Both the position numbers and the translations under genes were made by a program. Of a stretch of 11,303 bases of DNA, positions 1 through 5,996 are shown one piece after another. The notes below the pieces were generated by a model that had not been told where the DNA came from, did not search any database, and saw nothing but the letters and a program-made list of their open reading frames with translations. Within the stretch, counting starts at the first letter, position 1, and the number at the start of each line of letters is the position of its first letter. Source of the DNA: Ardenticatenaceae bacterium (GTDB lineage Bacteria; Chloroflexota; Anaerolineae; Promineifilales; Promineifilaceae); contig JACKBR010000096.1 of NCBI GenBank assembly GCA_020634495.1, positions 1 through 11,303 on the forward strand, given 5' to 3'.

Positions 1-132
1 TGGCTGCTGCTGCTAAACTGGGATGAGGGAACGGCCGTCCTGAACCAGCTCAACCTGAACCAAATTGATGATTTCCGGCTTTACACAGCTACTTTGGAGG
101 ATTTGTACTTACATTATGCGCAACGGCCGTAA
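1..132 (+). CDS. ABC transporter ATP-binding protein, C-terminal end only
   Basis: Frame 1 is open from the window edge to a TAA at 130-132 and encodes the last 43 residues of a protein. The ending TATLEDLYLHYAQRP resembles the usual tail of ABC-2 type exporter ATPases (a T/P-S/T-LEDLFL-like motif near the C-terminus). The next gene is an ABC-2 permease that overlaps this one by 17 nt, so the two probably form one exporter in which this subunit hydrolyses ATP on the cytoplasmic side. The Walker motifs lie outside the window, so the family call rests on the tail and the neighbour. Two ACGGCCGT palindromes fall in this fragment, at 31-38 (read T-A-V) and 123-130 (read R-P, immediately before the stop). 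Confidence 0.7.
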   Translation, partial: WLLLLNWDEGTAVLNQLNLNQIDDFRLYTATLEDLYLHYAQRP

Positions 133-880
133 CGCCCAACCCTTTGCCACGCAAATCTGGAATTTGCTGCTCATCGAGCTGACCAACTGGCGCTGGTCCT
201 GGCGCAGCATGGTTGTCCTGGGCACCATCGCCCCCCTGCTGAGCATGTTGGGCCTTTCCGTCTTTGCCCGTGACGCCGGGCCAGAAGCGCTAACCTACGT
301 CCTGACTGGCAACATCGTCCTGGCGCTCATGTTTGGCATCATGAACAACGTACAGAGCCACCTCATTTTCATGCGCTTCATGGGTTCGCTCGATTATTTT
401 GGCACGCTGCCGGTGCGCAAATCGGCCCTCATCTTGGCGATTATTCTGGCGTTTTTTCTGCTGGCGCTGCCGTCTGTGTTGGTAACGGCCGTTGTCGGCA
501 GTTGGCTGTTGGGCATCACGCTCCAGCCAAGTTGGTGGCTGCTGCTCGTCATCCCCACCTGCACCCTGCCCCTTTCTGGTGTGGGGGCTTTGATTGGCGT
601 TTTGGCTCGCACCCAGGCCGAATCAGGCACAATCAGCACCCTGCTCACCCTGGTGATGCTGGGCGTTGGCCCCGTTGTCATTCCGCCAGATCGCCTGCCA
701 GCCATTCTGCAAACGGTGGGACGGCTCAGCCCGGCCACGTACGCCGCTTCCGCTTTGCGCCAAACCTTGCTAGGGCCAGTTACCCACCAGCTCTGGCTTG
801 ATTTAGGCGTGCTGTTGTTGTTAGGTGGACTTGTTTTCTGGCTGGTGGATCGCAGAATGGATTGGCGGCAGCGGGAGTAA
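116..880 (+). CDS. ABC-2 type transporter permease
   Basis: A 254-residue hydrophobic protein with about six predicted membrane segments (roughly residues 32-50, 60-80, 104-126, 141-163, 174-190 and 229-243). The motif LSPATYAASALRQTLLG near residues 204-220 resembles the conserved region before the last helix in DrrB/NodJ-like ABC-2 permeases. It would form the membrane channel of an exporter with the ATPase encoded just upstream; the substrate cannot be told. I chose ATG 116 because it overlaps the ATPase stop by 17 nt, a common coupling arrangement, and leaves a normal N-terminal cytoplasmic stretch. Starts at 65 (TTG) or 68 (ATG) are in frame but would overlap much further. A GGAGG at 96-100 is rather far from ATG 116, so the exact start is uncertain. 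Confidence 0.85.
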   Translation: MRNGRNAQPFATQIWNLLLIELTNWRWSWRSMVVLGTIAPLLSMLGLSVFARDAGPEALTYVLTGNIVLALMFGIMNNVQSHLIFMRFMGSLDYFGTLPVRKSALILAIILAFFLLALPSVLVTAVVGSWLLGITLQPSWWLLLVIPTCTLPLSGVGALIGVLARTQAESGTISTLLTLVMLGVGPVVIPPDRLPAILQTVGRLSPATYAASALRQTLLGPVTHQLWLDLGVLLLLGGLVFWLVDRRMDWRQRE

Positions 881-882
881 AA

Positions 883-930
883 AGCATCCTCGAATGCGTC
901 TTCTACCAACCGTTCGCATCTGAGGATGCT
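883..930 (-). terminator. Hairpin terminator for the minus-strand protease gene; copy A of a dispersed hairpin
   Basis: Arms 883-898 and 915-930 pair over 16 bp with two mismatches around a 16-nt loop. On the minus strand the hairpin lies just after the protease stop (964) and is followed by TTTTT (complement of 879-883), so it fits an intrinsic terminator for that gene. It sits in the convergent gap with the permease gene. The right arm and its flank recur at 7678-7707, including the 16-mer CGTTCGCATCTGAGGA and the following CTCCTCA, so the element belongs to a dispersed family. Confidence 0.6.
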
Positions 931-963
931 CACTCCTCAAATCATCACATCAGTTTGTTTGCC

Positions 964-1878
964 CTAGGCCGGGTTGAACTCAGCAAAAAACTCCGACTTT
1001 GCCACAATTTCATCGGCGTGGACAAACGTAGCATCTTCTACGCTCATTCCCGTATGCTGCAAAAATGCCTGCACCACGTGGTAGCCAATGGCATAGCCGC
1101 CATACATCGGCATACCGCCCAGCGGCTCGTAACCGCTTTTCGCCGCCAGGGCATCGCCAAAGATGTAGCTGCGAATGACGTTGAAGCCAGTTTTTTGCAG
1201 TCCGGCCGCGATGAGCGATTTAGCCGCATCCAGCTGCGCCTCATCAAACTCCGTTACGTAAAAGCCCACCACTTCTTCGCCAAACAGCGAGGCGGCAAAC
1301 GATTCGGCCATGCCTTCCAGCACGATGTACTCAGCCACGCTGGTTTGCATGGTAAACGGAAAGACGCGGAAGCGGGCCAGATGGTGCATTTCGTGGGCAA
1401 CCAGTCCGGCCAGGTGAGGCAGGTTGTACGCATTGGGCTGCCAGAACTGGCCAATGTAGCGCGGGGCAAACCAATCTGTGGCACCCGTGTAGCCCCGCTG
1501 CGGATCATTGGCAAAGTGAGCCGGGTCTGCCAGCATCAGCCAGCCTTCAAAGGTGTCAAACTGAAAGCGCTCGGCGTAGGGAGAAAAACGCTCGGCGGCT
1601 TTGGCGGCCGCTTCTTGGCCAATCTCCCAGGCATGTGCCGTCTCCATTTTTTGCAGCAAATCAGCTATTTGCTCAACCTGATTGGGCAGCAGCCAGCCCC
1701 ATACTTTGGCCCCGGCCAGCGGATCGTTTGGATCCATGCCGGGCTGCTGCATCATGCCCATCATTTGCTGCCACGGCCGTACAAACAGGTTCAGGTATAG
1801 CTGCTCGCGTACGGCCGTATCCCGCTCCCCCAGCAGGCGATGATAATATTTGTTGGTGGGAATCCAATTGCTTTTCAT
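964..1878 (-). CDS. DUF2268 (YjaZ-like) putative zinc-dependent protease
   Basis: A 304-residue protein with the zinc-metallopeptidase motif HEMHH at residues 162-166 (HExxH: H162, E163, H166). It is followed about 25 residues later by EGMAESFA (E189/E192 as the probable third metal ligand), the arrangement of the DUF2268 predicted Zn-protease family, of which Bacillus YjaZ is a member. The C-terminal GYAIGYHVVQAFL stretch also fits that family. No signal peptide is visible, so the enzyme is probably cytoplasmic; its substrate is unknown. The start at ATG 1878 is supported by GAGG seven nucleotides upstream. The gene lies 92 nt downstream of the TipA-like regulator on the same strand and may be co-transcribed with it. 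The gap holds a self-complementary ATTAC-rich repeat. One ACGGCCGT encodes T-A-V (1811) and one R-P (1773). Confidence 0.8.
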   Translation of the reverse strand: MKSNWIPTNKYYHRLLGERDTAVREQLYLNLFVRPWQQMMGMMQQPGMDPNDPLAGAKVWGWLLPNQVEQIADLLQKMETAHAWEIGQEAAAKAAERFSPYAERFQFDTFEGWLMLADPAHFANDPQRGYTGATDWFAPRYIGQFWQPNAYNLPHLAGLVAHEMHHLARFRVFPFTMQTSVAEYIVLEGMAESFAASLFGEEVVGFYVTEFDEAQLDAAKSLIAAGLQKTGFNVIRSYIFGDALAAKSGYEPLGGMPMYGGYAIGYHVVQAFLQHTGMSVEDATFVHADEIVAKSEFFAEFNPA

Positions 1879-1897
1879 TTTTTATCCTCATCAAGAA

Positions 1898-1975
1898 AGT
1901 AATTGGGCAATTTAGCAATTGAGTAATTAGCCAGCCTGCCATTCAATTACCCGGCTACTCAGTAACCCAATTACT
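1898..1975. repeat. ATTAC-rich self-complementary repeat between tipA-like and protease genes
   Basis: AGTAATTGGG at 1898-1907 is the exact reverse complement of CCCAATTACT at 1966-1975. Between them are further AGTAATT and CAATTAC words, so the whole stretch can fold on itself in several registers. The right arm overlaps the stop codon of the tipA-like gene (1971-1973). It resembles in design, though not in sequence, the heptad-repeat hairpins at 3143-3230, 3384-3445 and 5254-5322. Confidence 0.6.
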
Positions 1976-2714
1976 GGTTTTTATCGCAGTAAATGGTGAT
2001 TGCCGCGTGCAAAAAGTCTGGCAGATCGAGGTGCATGGCCTCAAACGTGGCGCGGAAGGCGGGGTCTTGGGCGTAGCCCTGGCCCAAACCGCGCAGCATG
2101 GCAAAGCTGGGTTCGTAAAAGTTGCGAATGTGCTGGTGCCAGCGGGCAACGATGGCTTGCACCACCTCACTGTCTGGCTCGGCACCCAACTGCTCGATCA
2201 TGTCGGTATAGACCAAATTACCTTCAGCCATGATCTCTTTTTTCTGAACGGCCGTTAACCGGTTCCAGCGCTCATTCGATTGCTTAACCAATTTGGGGTC
2301 CCAGCGACGGCTGGCTTCTTCCGCGTACTCTTTTTGCTTGGCTTCATCAAAGCCCTCAAATAAATCTTTATCATCCATCATCATTGTTCCTCTTAAATGT
2401 AAGATTGTTTTATCAATCGTGTCGATTAGTCGATCCAGCCGCTTGGCCTGCTTTTGCAACGCCGCTTTTTGAGCCTTTAGCGATTGCAGCGCGTTAAAAT
2501 CGGATTTATCCAGCATTTTCTGAATCTGCTCCAGGCTAAAGTCTAGCTCCTGGTAAAAGCGAATTTGTTGCAGCCGCAGCACTTTCTCTTGATCATAATA
2601 TCGATAGCCATTTGCGCCCACGCTGGACGGCTTTAACAGGTCAATTTGATCATAATATCTTAGCGTGCGGCGGCTCACGTTGGCCAGATCCGCTAACTGC
2701 TTAATCGTGTACAT
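1971..2714 (-). CDS. tipA: TipA-like MerR family transcriptional regulator
   Basis: A 247-residue protein. Residues 1-70 are a MerR winged helix-turn-helix (MYTIKQLADLANVSRRTLRYY, then GYRYYDQEKVLRL). Residues 70-108 form a long, probably coiled-coil dimerisation helix. Residues 112-247 match the TipAS antibiotic-recognition domain, with DLFEGFDEAKQKEY, YEPSFAMLRGLGQGYAQDPAFRATFEAMHLDLPDFL and related landmarks. Streptomyces TipAL (about 253 aa) activates its own promoter on binding thiopeptides. Here the only cysteine is residue 243, so covalent thiopeptide capture at the Streptomyces position is not expected and the ligand is unknown. I chose ATG 2714 because GGAG lies six nucleotides upstream; ATG 2720 would directly abut that GGAG. 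An internal start at 2384 could make the ligand domain alone. The gene has its own MerR-type promoter at 2888-2918. Confidence 0.88.
   Translation of the reverse strand: MYTIKQLADLANVSRRTLRYYDQIDLLKPSSVGANGYRYYDQEKVLRLQQIRFYQELDFSLEQIQKMLDKSDFNALQSLKAQKAALQKQAKRLDRLIDTIDKTILHLRGTMMMDDKDLFEGFDEAKQKEYAEEASRRWDPKLVKQSNERWNRLTAVQKKEIMAEGNLVYTDMIEQLGAEPDSEVVQAIVARWHQHIRNFYEPSFAMLRGLGQGYAQDPAFRATFEAMHLDLPDFLHAAITIYCDKNQ
2376..2393 (-). promoter_or_regulatory. Internal ribosome binding site and triple ATG inside the tipA-like gene
   Basis: On the minus strand AAGAGGAACA (complement of 2385-2394) precedes three consecutive in-frame ATGs at 2384, 2381 and 2378 (residues 111-113 of the full protein). 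Initiation here would give a TipAS-like protein of about 137 residues containing only the ligand-binding domain. In Streptomyces lividans, TipAS is produced from an in-frame internal start at about residue 110 of TipAL, so both the position and the length match the known case. The Shine-Dalgarno and ATG are seen directly; their use is inferred. Confidence 0.6.
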
Positions 2715-2766
2715 GCACATCTCCTAAATCGTCCCGGAGGGTTCGCTCATAAGCCTGACCCTGGCC

Positions 2767-2861
2767 TAAGTGTTTGCCGGTTTGGTTCTTAACTGCACAA
2801 ATCGGCAAACCTCGCTGGGTCGCGGATTTCCGCTTTTTAGATTTTATCCGCGACACACTTA
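2767..2861 (-). promoter_or_regulatory. Structured 5' leader of the tipA-like mRNA
   Basis: The transcript from the promoter at 2888-2918 would have a leader of about 165 nt. It contains nested inverted repeats: an outer pair TAAGTGT (2767-2773) with ACACTTA (2855-2861); GTTTGCCG (2772-2779) with CGGCAAAC (2803-2810); and GTCGCGGAT (2819-2827) with ATCCGCGAC (2846-2854). Together these can form a three-way junction. GGGCCA/TGGCCC (2873-2886) sits at the expected transcription start. I recognise no named riboswitch class, so a regulatory role is inference. Confidence 0.45.
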
Positions 2862-2887
2862 AACCTGCGGGAGGGCCAACTGGCCCA

Positions 2888-2918
2888 ATAATAAAGTATG
2901 ACGTTGCGTCAATGTCAA
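2888..2918 (-). promoter_or_regulatory. MerR-type promoter of the tipA-like gene with 19-bp spacer and operator
   Basis: On the minus strand there is a perfect -35 TTGACA (complement of 2913-2918) and a -10 TATTAT (complement of 2888-2893), separated by 19 bp. That spacing is too long for ordinary sigma-70 use and is characteristic of promoters that MerR-family activators untwist. The spacer contains the perfect inverted repeat TGACG-TTG-CGTCA (2899-2911), a good candidate operator. This implies autoregulation by the TipA-like protein encoded downstream. Confidence 0.65.
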
Positions 2919-2958
2919 GGAAATATAAAAAGTAGCGCAATTCCTAACTTTTGACAGG

Positions 2959-2988
2959 TTGCCAGAGACGGCCGTTTCCCCGTATAAT
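2959..2988 (+). promoter_or_regulatory. Promoter of the T-box/valS transcript
   Basis: A -35-like TTGCCA (2959-2964) and a perfect -10 TATAAT (2983-2988) are 18 bp apart, giving a start near 2995, just before the first T-box stem. An ACGGCCGT palindrome (2968-2975) lies inside the spacer. The promoter is divergent from that of the tipA-like gene, with the two -35 boxes about 40 bp apart. Confidence 0.6.
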
Positions 2989-3142
2989 CTGCTTCAAATT
3001 AAATACACCATCATCTCCGGGAGGAGTAGCTGGCCACGATGCTGACAGAAAAGATGGGGTTGTGCAAGCTAGCTTGCGAGTTGAAAGCCCCCGCAGCAAA
3101 CGCCCAACGAAAGTCGCCCGGATGGATTACCGAAGAAACTGC

Positions 3143-3230
3143 CAGTGGTCTGTATTCAGTATTCAGTAAAACAGTGATCAGTAAAAGCGTTTAAAAAACT
3201 GATTACTGACCTACTGATAACTGACCACTG
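3143..3230. repeat. ACTGA-type heptad-repeat hairpin inside the T-box leader
   Basis: CAGTGGTC (3143-3150) pairs exactly with GACCACTG (3223-3230). Inside, the left arm repeats TATTCAG/GATCAG units and the right arm repeats ACTGATT, ACTGACC, ACTGATA, ACTGACC about every seven or eight bases. The 88-nt element therefore folds into one long imperfect hairpin. It lies between the T-box stem I and the antiterminator region and looks like an insertion of a dispersed repeat into the leader. Confidence 0.65.
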
Positions 3231-3339
3231 AAAGAAGTAGACCGGTACGGGTAAGCCCGTTACAGCGCAATCCTGATGTTGGTCGGGATAAAGAGCAAGG
3301 CGCAATTTGCGCCCTGAATAGAGGTGGTACCGCGGAATC

Positions 3340-3378
3340 AAGCCCATTTCGTCCTCAACGGATGATTTGGGCTTTTCT
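3340..3378 (+). terminator. T-box terminator hairpin
   Basis: AAGCCCA (3340-3346) pairs with TGGGCTT further on. TCGTCC (3349-3354) and GGATGA (3360-3365) extend the stem around a TCAAC loop, and TTTTCTATTT follows. The left arm lies immediately after the T-box core, as expected for the terminator that competes with the antiterminator. Confidence 0.75.
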
Positions 3379-3383
3379 ATTTG

Positions 3384-3445
3384 GGAGATTGGAGACTAGA
3401 GACTGGAGATTGAAAAATAATCTCCAGTCTCCAATCTCCAGTCTC
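3384..3445. repeat. GGAGATT heptad-repeat hairpin upstream of valS
   Basis: Four heptads of the form GGAGAYT (3384-3411) are followed by a 7-nt A-rich loop and a complementary arm of AATCTCC/AGTCTCC units (3419-3445). The stem is about 27 bp with only two mismatches and one G-U pair. It stands between the T-box terminator and the valS ribosome binding site (GGAGG, 3453-3457). A relative of the same family occurs inside valS at 5254-5322. Confidence 0.7.
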
Positions 3446-3465
3446 AAAAACCGGAGGTTTTTACT

Positions 3466-5947
3466 ATGTCCTTACCCAAGCGGTACAACCCAAAAACGGC
3501 CGAACCTACCCTGCAAACCCAATGGCAGGCCAACGGCACCTATCATTTTGATCCCAATTCAGATGCGCCGGTGTTCAGTATCGACACGCCACCGCCGTCG
3601 GTGTCTGGCCATTTGCATTTGGGGCACGTGTACTCCTACAGCCAGACCGATTTCATTGCGCGGTATTTTCAGCATGAACGGCCGTAACCTGTTTTATCCC
3701 ATGGGCTTCGACGACAACGGCCTGCCCACCGAAAAGCTGGTGGAGCGGCTGGAAGGCGTACGCGCCCCAGAAATTGGACGGCAGGCGTTCATCGAACTTT
3801 GCTTAAAAGTGAGCGAGGAAACCGAAGGCAAATACCGCGAGCTGTGGCAGCGGCTGGGGCTGTCGATTGATTGGCGCTACACCTACCGCACCATCGACGA
3901 CAATTCGCGGCGGCTGGCGCAATGGTCGTTCCTCGATTTGCACCGCAAAGGGCTGGCTTACCGCCAAAAATCCCCGGCCATCTGGTGCCCGGAGTGCCAG
4001 ACGGCCATCGCCCAGGCGGAGCTGAACGATCTGGAGCGGGACAGCACCTTTTACACGCTGGCCTTCACCCTGGAAGATGGCAGCACGCTGCCGATTTCCA
4101 CCACGCGACCGGAACTGCTGCCCGCCTGCGTAGCCGTGTTTGTGCATCCAGAAGACGGCCGTTTTACACCCTACCTCGGCCAACTAATCACCACCCCGTA
4201 CACCCACCGGCAGGTGCCGCTGCTGGCCGATCCCGCCGCCGAGCCAGACAAAGGCACGGGCGCGGTGATGTGCTGCACCTTCGGCGACAATGCGGATGTG
4301 ACCTGGTGGCGCACGCATAATTTACCGTTGATTGAAGCGATTGGTGGAGACGGCCGTCTCACCCCCGCCGCTGGCCCCGATTTAGCCGGACACACCACCA
4401 GCGAAGCCCGCCAAATCATCATCGGCAAACTGCGCCAGGCGGGCGAGCTGCTGGGCGAAGAAACAATTAGCCAGCACGTGCGCACGCACGAGCGCTGCGA
4501 TACGCCCGTGGAGTACCGCGTGGTGTCGCAATGGTTCATTCGCCTGCTGGACTTTAAGGATGAACTGCTGGCCCAGGGCGAGCAAATCAACTGGCAGCCC
4601 GCCCACATGAAGCTGCGCTACCGCCAGTGGGTGGAAAATCTGGCCTGGGACTGGTGCATCTCGCGGCAGCGCTTTTTTGGCGTGCCCTTCCCCGTATGGA
4701 CCTGCGCCAGCTGCGGCGAAACCATCCTGGCCGATGAGGCAGATTTGCCGATTGATCCGCTAGCCGATCAGCCAAAGCAGCCTTGCCCAAGCTGCCAATC
4801 CACCCAATTTATCCCCGAAGCGGACGTGATGGACACCTGGGCCACCTCCTCGCTGACGCCGCAAATTGTGGGGCAGTGGCCGGAAAATAAATCATTGTAC
4901 GAGCAAACTTACCCGTTTTCGCTGCGGCCGCAGGCGCACGAGATTATTCGCACCTGGGCGTTTTACACCATCGCTAAATCGTGGCTGCATTTTGGCAAAC
5001 GGCCGTTTGACTCCGTAGCAATTTCCGGCTGGGGATTGGCACCCGCTGGCGCAGGCAAAATTAGCAAGAGCAAAAAGAGCAGCGTGGCCGCCCCGCTAGA
5101 AATGATTGAGCAATATTCGGCCGATGCGGTGCGCTACTGGGCCGCCAGCACCGGCCTGGGCAAAGACGCCATCATCAGCGAGGAAAAAATTCAGGCGGGA
5201 GCAAAGTTGGTGAATAAGTTGTGGAACGTGGCCCGGTTTTGCGCGAGATTTTTGGAGAATTGGAGATCGGAGATTGGAGATTCTGCGGCCAACCCAATCT
5301 CTAATCTCCAATCTCCAATCTCTTTTACTTTGGCAGATAAATGGCTGCTGGCCCACACCCAACAGCTCATCGAACGCAGCACAAAATTGTACGAGCAGTA
5401 CGATTACGCCACGGCGAAAAGTGAGATTGAGCACTTTTTCTGGCAAATTCTGGCGGACAACTATCTGGAAATGGCCAAGCTGCGGCTGTACGAGGGCGGC
5501 CCGGCCAGCGAGGGGGCGCGGTACGCGCTGCACCACGCCTTGCTGACTACGCTCAAGCTGCTGGCTCCAATTTTGCCCTTCGTGACGGAGCGCATTTACC
5601 AGGGCATGTTTGCCGACGAGGAGACGCCTTCTTCAATTCACAACTCGGCCTGGCCAACAGGAGATAAAGCCTGGTGGGATGAAACGGCCGTATCCCACGG
5701 TAACCAGCTAGTGGAAATTGCTACGGCCGTACGCCGCTACAAAAGCGAGCAAAATCTGTCGCTCGGCGCGGAACTGGCTAGCCTGCATCTGCATACAACC
5801 GACGCGGAACTTGCCAGCCATCTGCAAGAAGCGATTACCGACCTTACCAGCATCACGCGGGCAAAGGAGATTGTGTTGAGTGAGAAAATGGATGAAGGGT
5901 TGTTGGGGAACGGCCGTTGGCAGCTCAGCATTCAGGCCGAAGAATAA
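3466..5947 (+). CDS. valS: Valine--tRNA ligase (one frame break near 3673)
   Basis: Charges tRNA-Val with valine in the cytoplasm. ATG 3466 has GGAGG eight nucleotides upstream and begins MSLPKRYNPKTAEPTLQTQW. The HIGH-type motif HLGH is at residues 51-54. After the frame break, the other frame continues with NLFYPMGFDDNGLPTEKL, the cysteine pairs WCPEC and CASC/CPSC (probable zinc sites), and KISKS (KMSKS motif) at 5057-5071. The C-terminus lacks the long coiled coil of type 1 enzymes, so it resembles the shorter archaeal-like type. Frame 1 stops at 3685-3687. Removing one base near 3673 restores a continuous protein of about 826 residues (RYFQMNGRNLFYPMGF). Upstream is a valine T-box. About 23 residues (roughly 597-619) are encoded by a GGAGATT-family hairpin repeat. 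Confidence 0.92.
5254..5322. repeat. GGAGATT heptad-repeat hairpin inserted in frame within valS
   Basis: The left arm (5254-5282) consists of GGAGA-type heptads and the right arm (5296-5322) of the complementary AATCTCC/AATCTCT units, separated by about 13 nt. It reads through in frame as SEIGD...NPISNLQSPIS, just before the conserved FTLADKWLLAHTQQL helix of ValRS. It shares the heptad unit with the repeat at 3384-3445 ahead of the same gene. Confidence 0.7.
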
Positions 5948-5952
5948 CAACC

Positions 5953-5986
5953 AGGTGACAGGCACTTTCGGAAGTGCCTGTCACCT
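5953..5986. terminator. Bidirectional hairpin terminator between valS and the ccdA-like gene
   Basis: AGGTGACAGGCACTT (5953-5967) and its exact reverse complement (5972-5986) form a perfect 15-bp stem around TCGG. It starts six bases after the valS stop and ends ten bases before the end of the convergent ccdA-like gene, so it probably serves both. Only a short T run follows on the plus strand. Confidence 0.7.
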
Positions 5987-5996
5987 TTGTACGCAT

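Larger units (their letters stand above)
3008..3380 (+). promoter_or_regulatory. T-box riboswitch leader (valine) of valS
   Basis: The leader carries the T-box core GAGGTGGTACCGCGG (3321-3335), followed by a terminator hairpin and T-rich run directly upstream of valS. The UGGU of the T-box (3325-3328) can pair with an ACCA tRNA end, matching the A discriminator of tRNA-Val. Stem I can close through TCCGGG (3016-3021) with CCCGGA (3117-3122). Above that, AGTA (3025-3028) and GAAAGTCG form a specifier-loop-like arrangement with GTC, a valine codon, at 3113-3115. GGGG/CCCC and the 14-bp palindrome GCAAGCTAGCTTGC (3064-3077) could make the upper stem. Uncharged tRNA-Val would stabilise the antiterminator and allow valS transcription. 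The T-box call is firm; the specifier assignment is moderate. Confidence 0.85.

Noticed and set aside
394..933. A 179-residue open frame on the minus strand opposite the ABC permease
   Set aside because: Antisense shadow of a membrane protein gene, with a Ser/Arg-rich composition and no family features.
862..1800. A 312-residue open frame on the plus strand opposite the protease gene
   Set aside because: It is antisense to a gene with a clear HExxH motif, family match and ribosome binding site. It has no recognisable domain, and its length follows from the GC-rich composition.
2701..2940. A 79-residue open frame on the minus strand in the tipA-like leader
   Set aside because: It overlaps the promoter and the start of the regulator gene, lacks a ribosome binding site, and its course follows the inverted repeats of the leader.
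2951..2956. Perfect TTGACA as -35 of the valS promoter
   Set aside because: It is 26 bp from the TATAAT at 2983, too far for sigma-70. TTGCCA at 2959 gives an 18-bp spacer.
3384..3445. CRISPR-like array from the regularly spaced GGAGATT words
   Set aside because: The words are contiguous heptads with no unique spacers and an inverted second arm, so this is a hairpin and not a CRISPR array.
3362..3673. Starting valS at 3362 to keep one continuous frame
   Set aside because: The first 100 or so residues in that frame translate the T-box terminator and heptad hairpin and then an out-of-frame version of the ValRS N-terminus. The true N-terminus with HLGH is in the frame starting at 3466.
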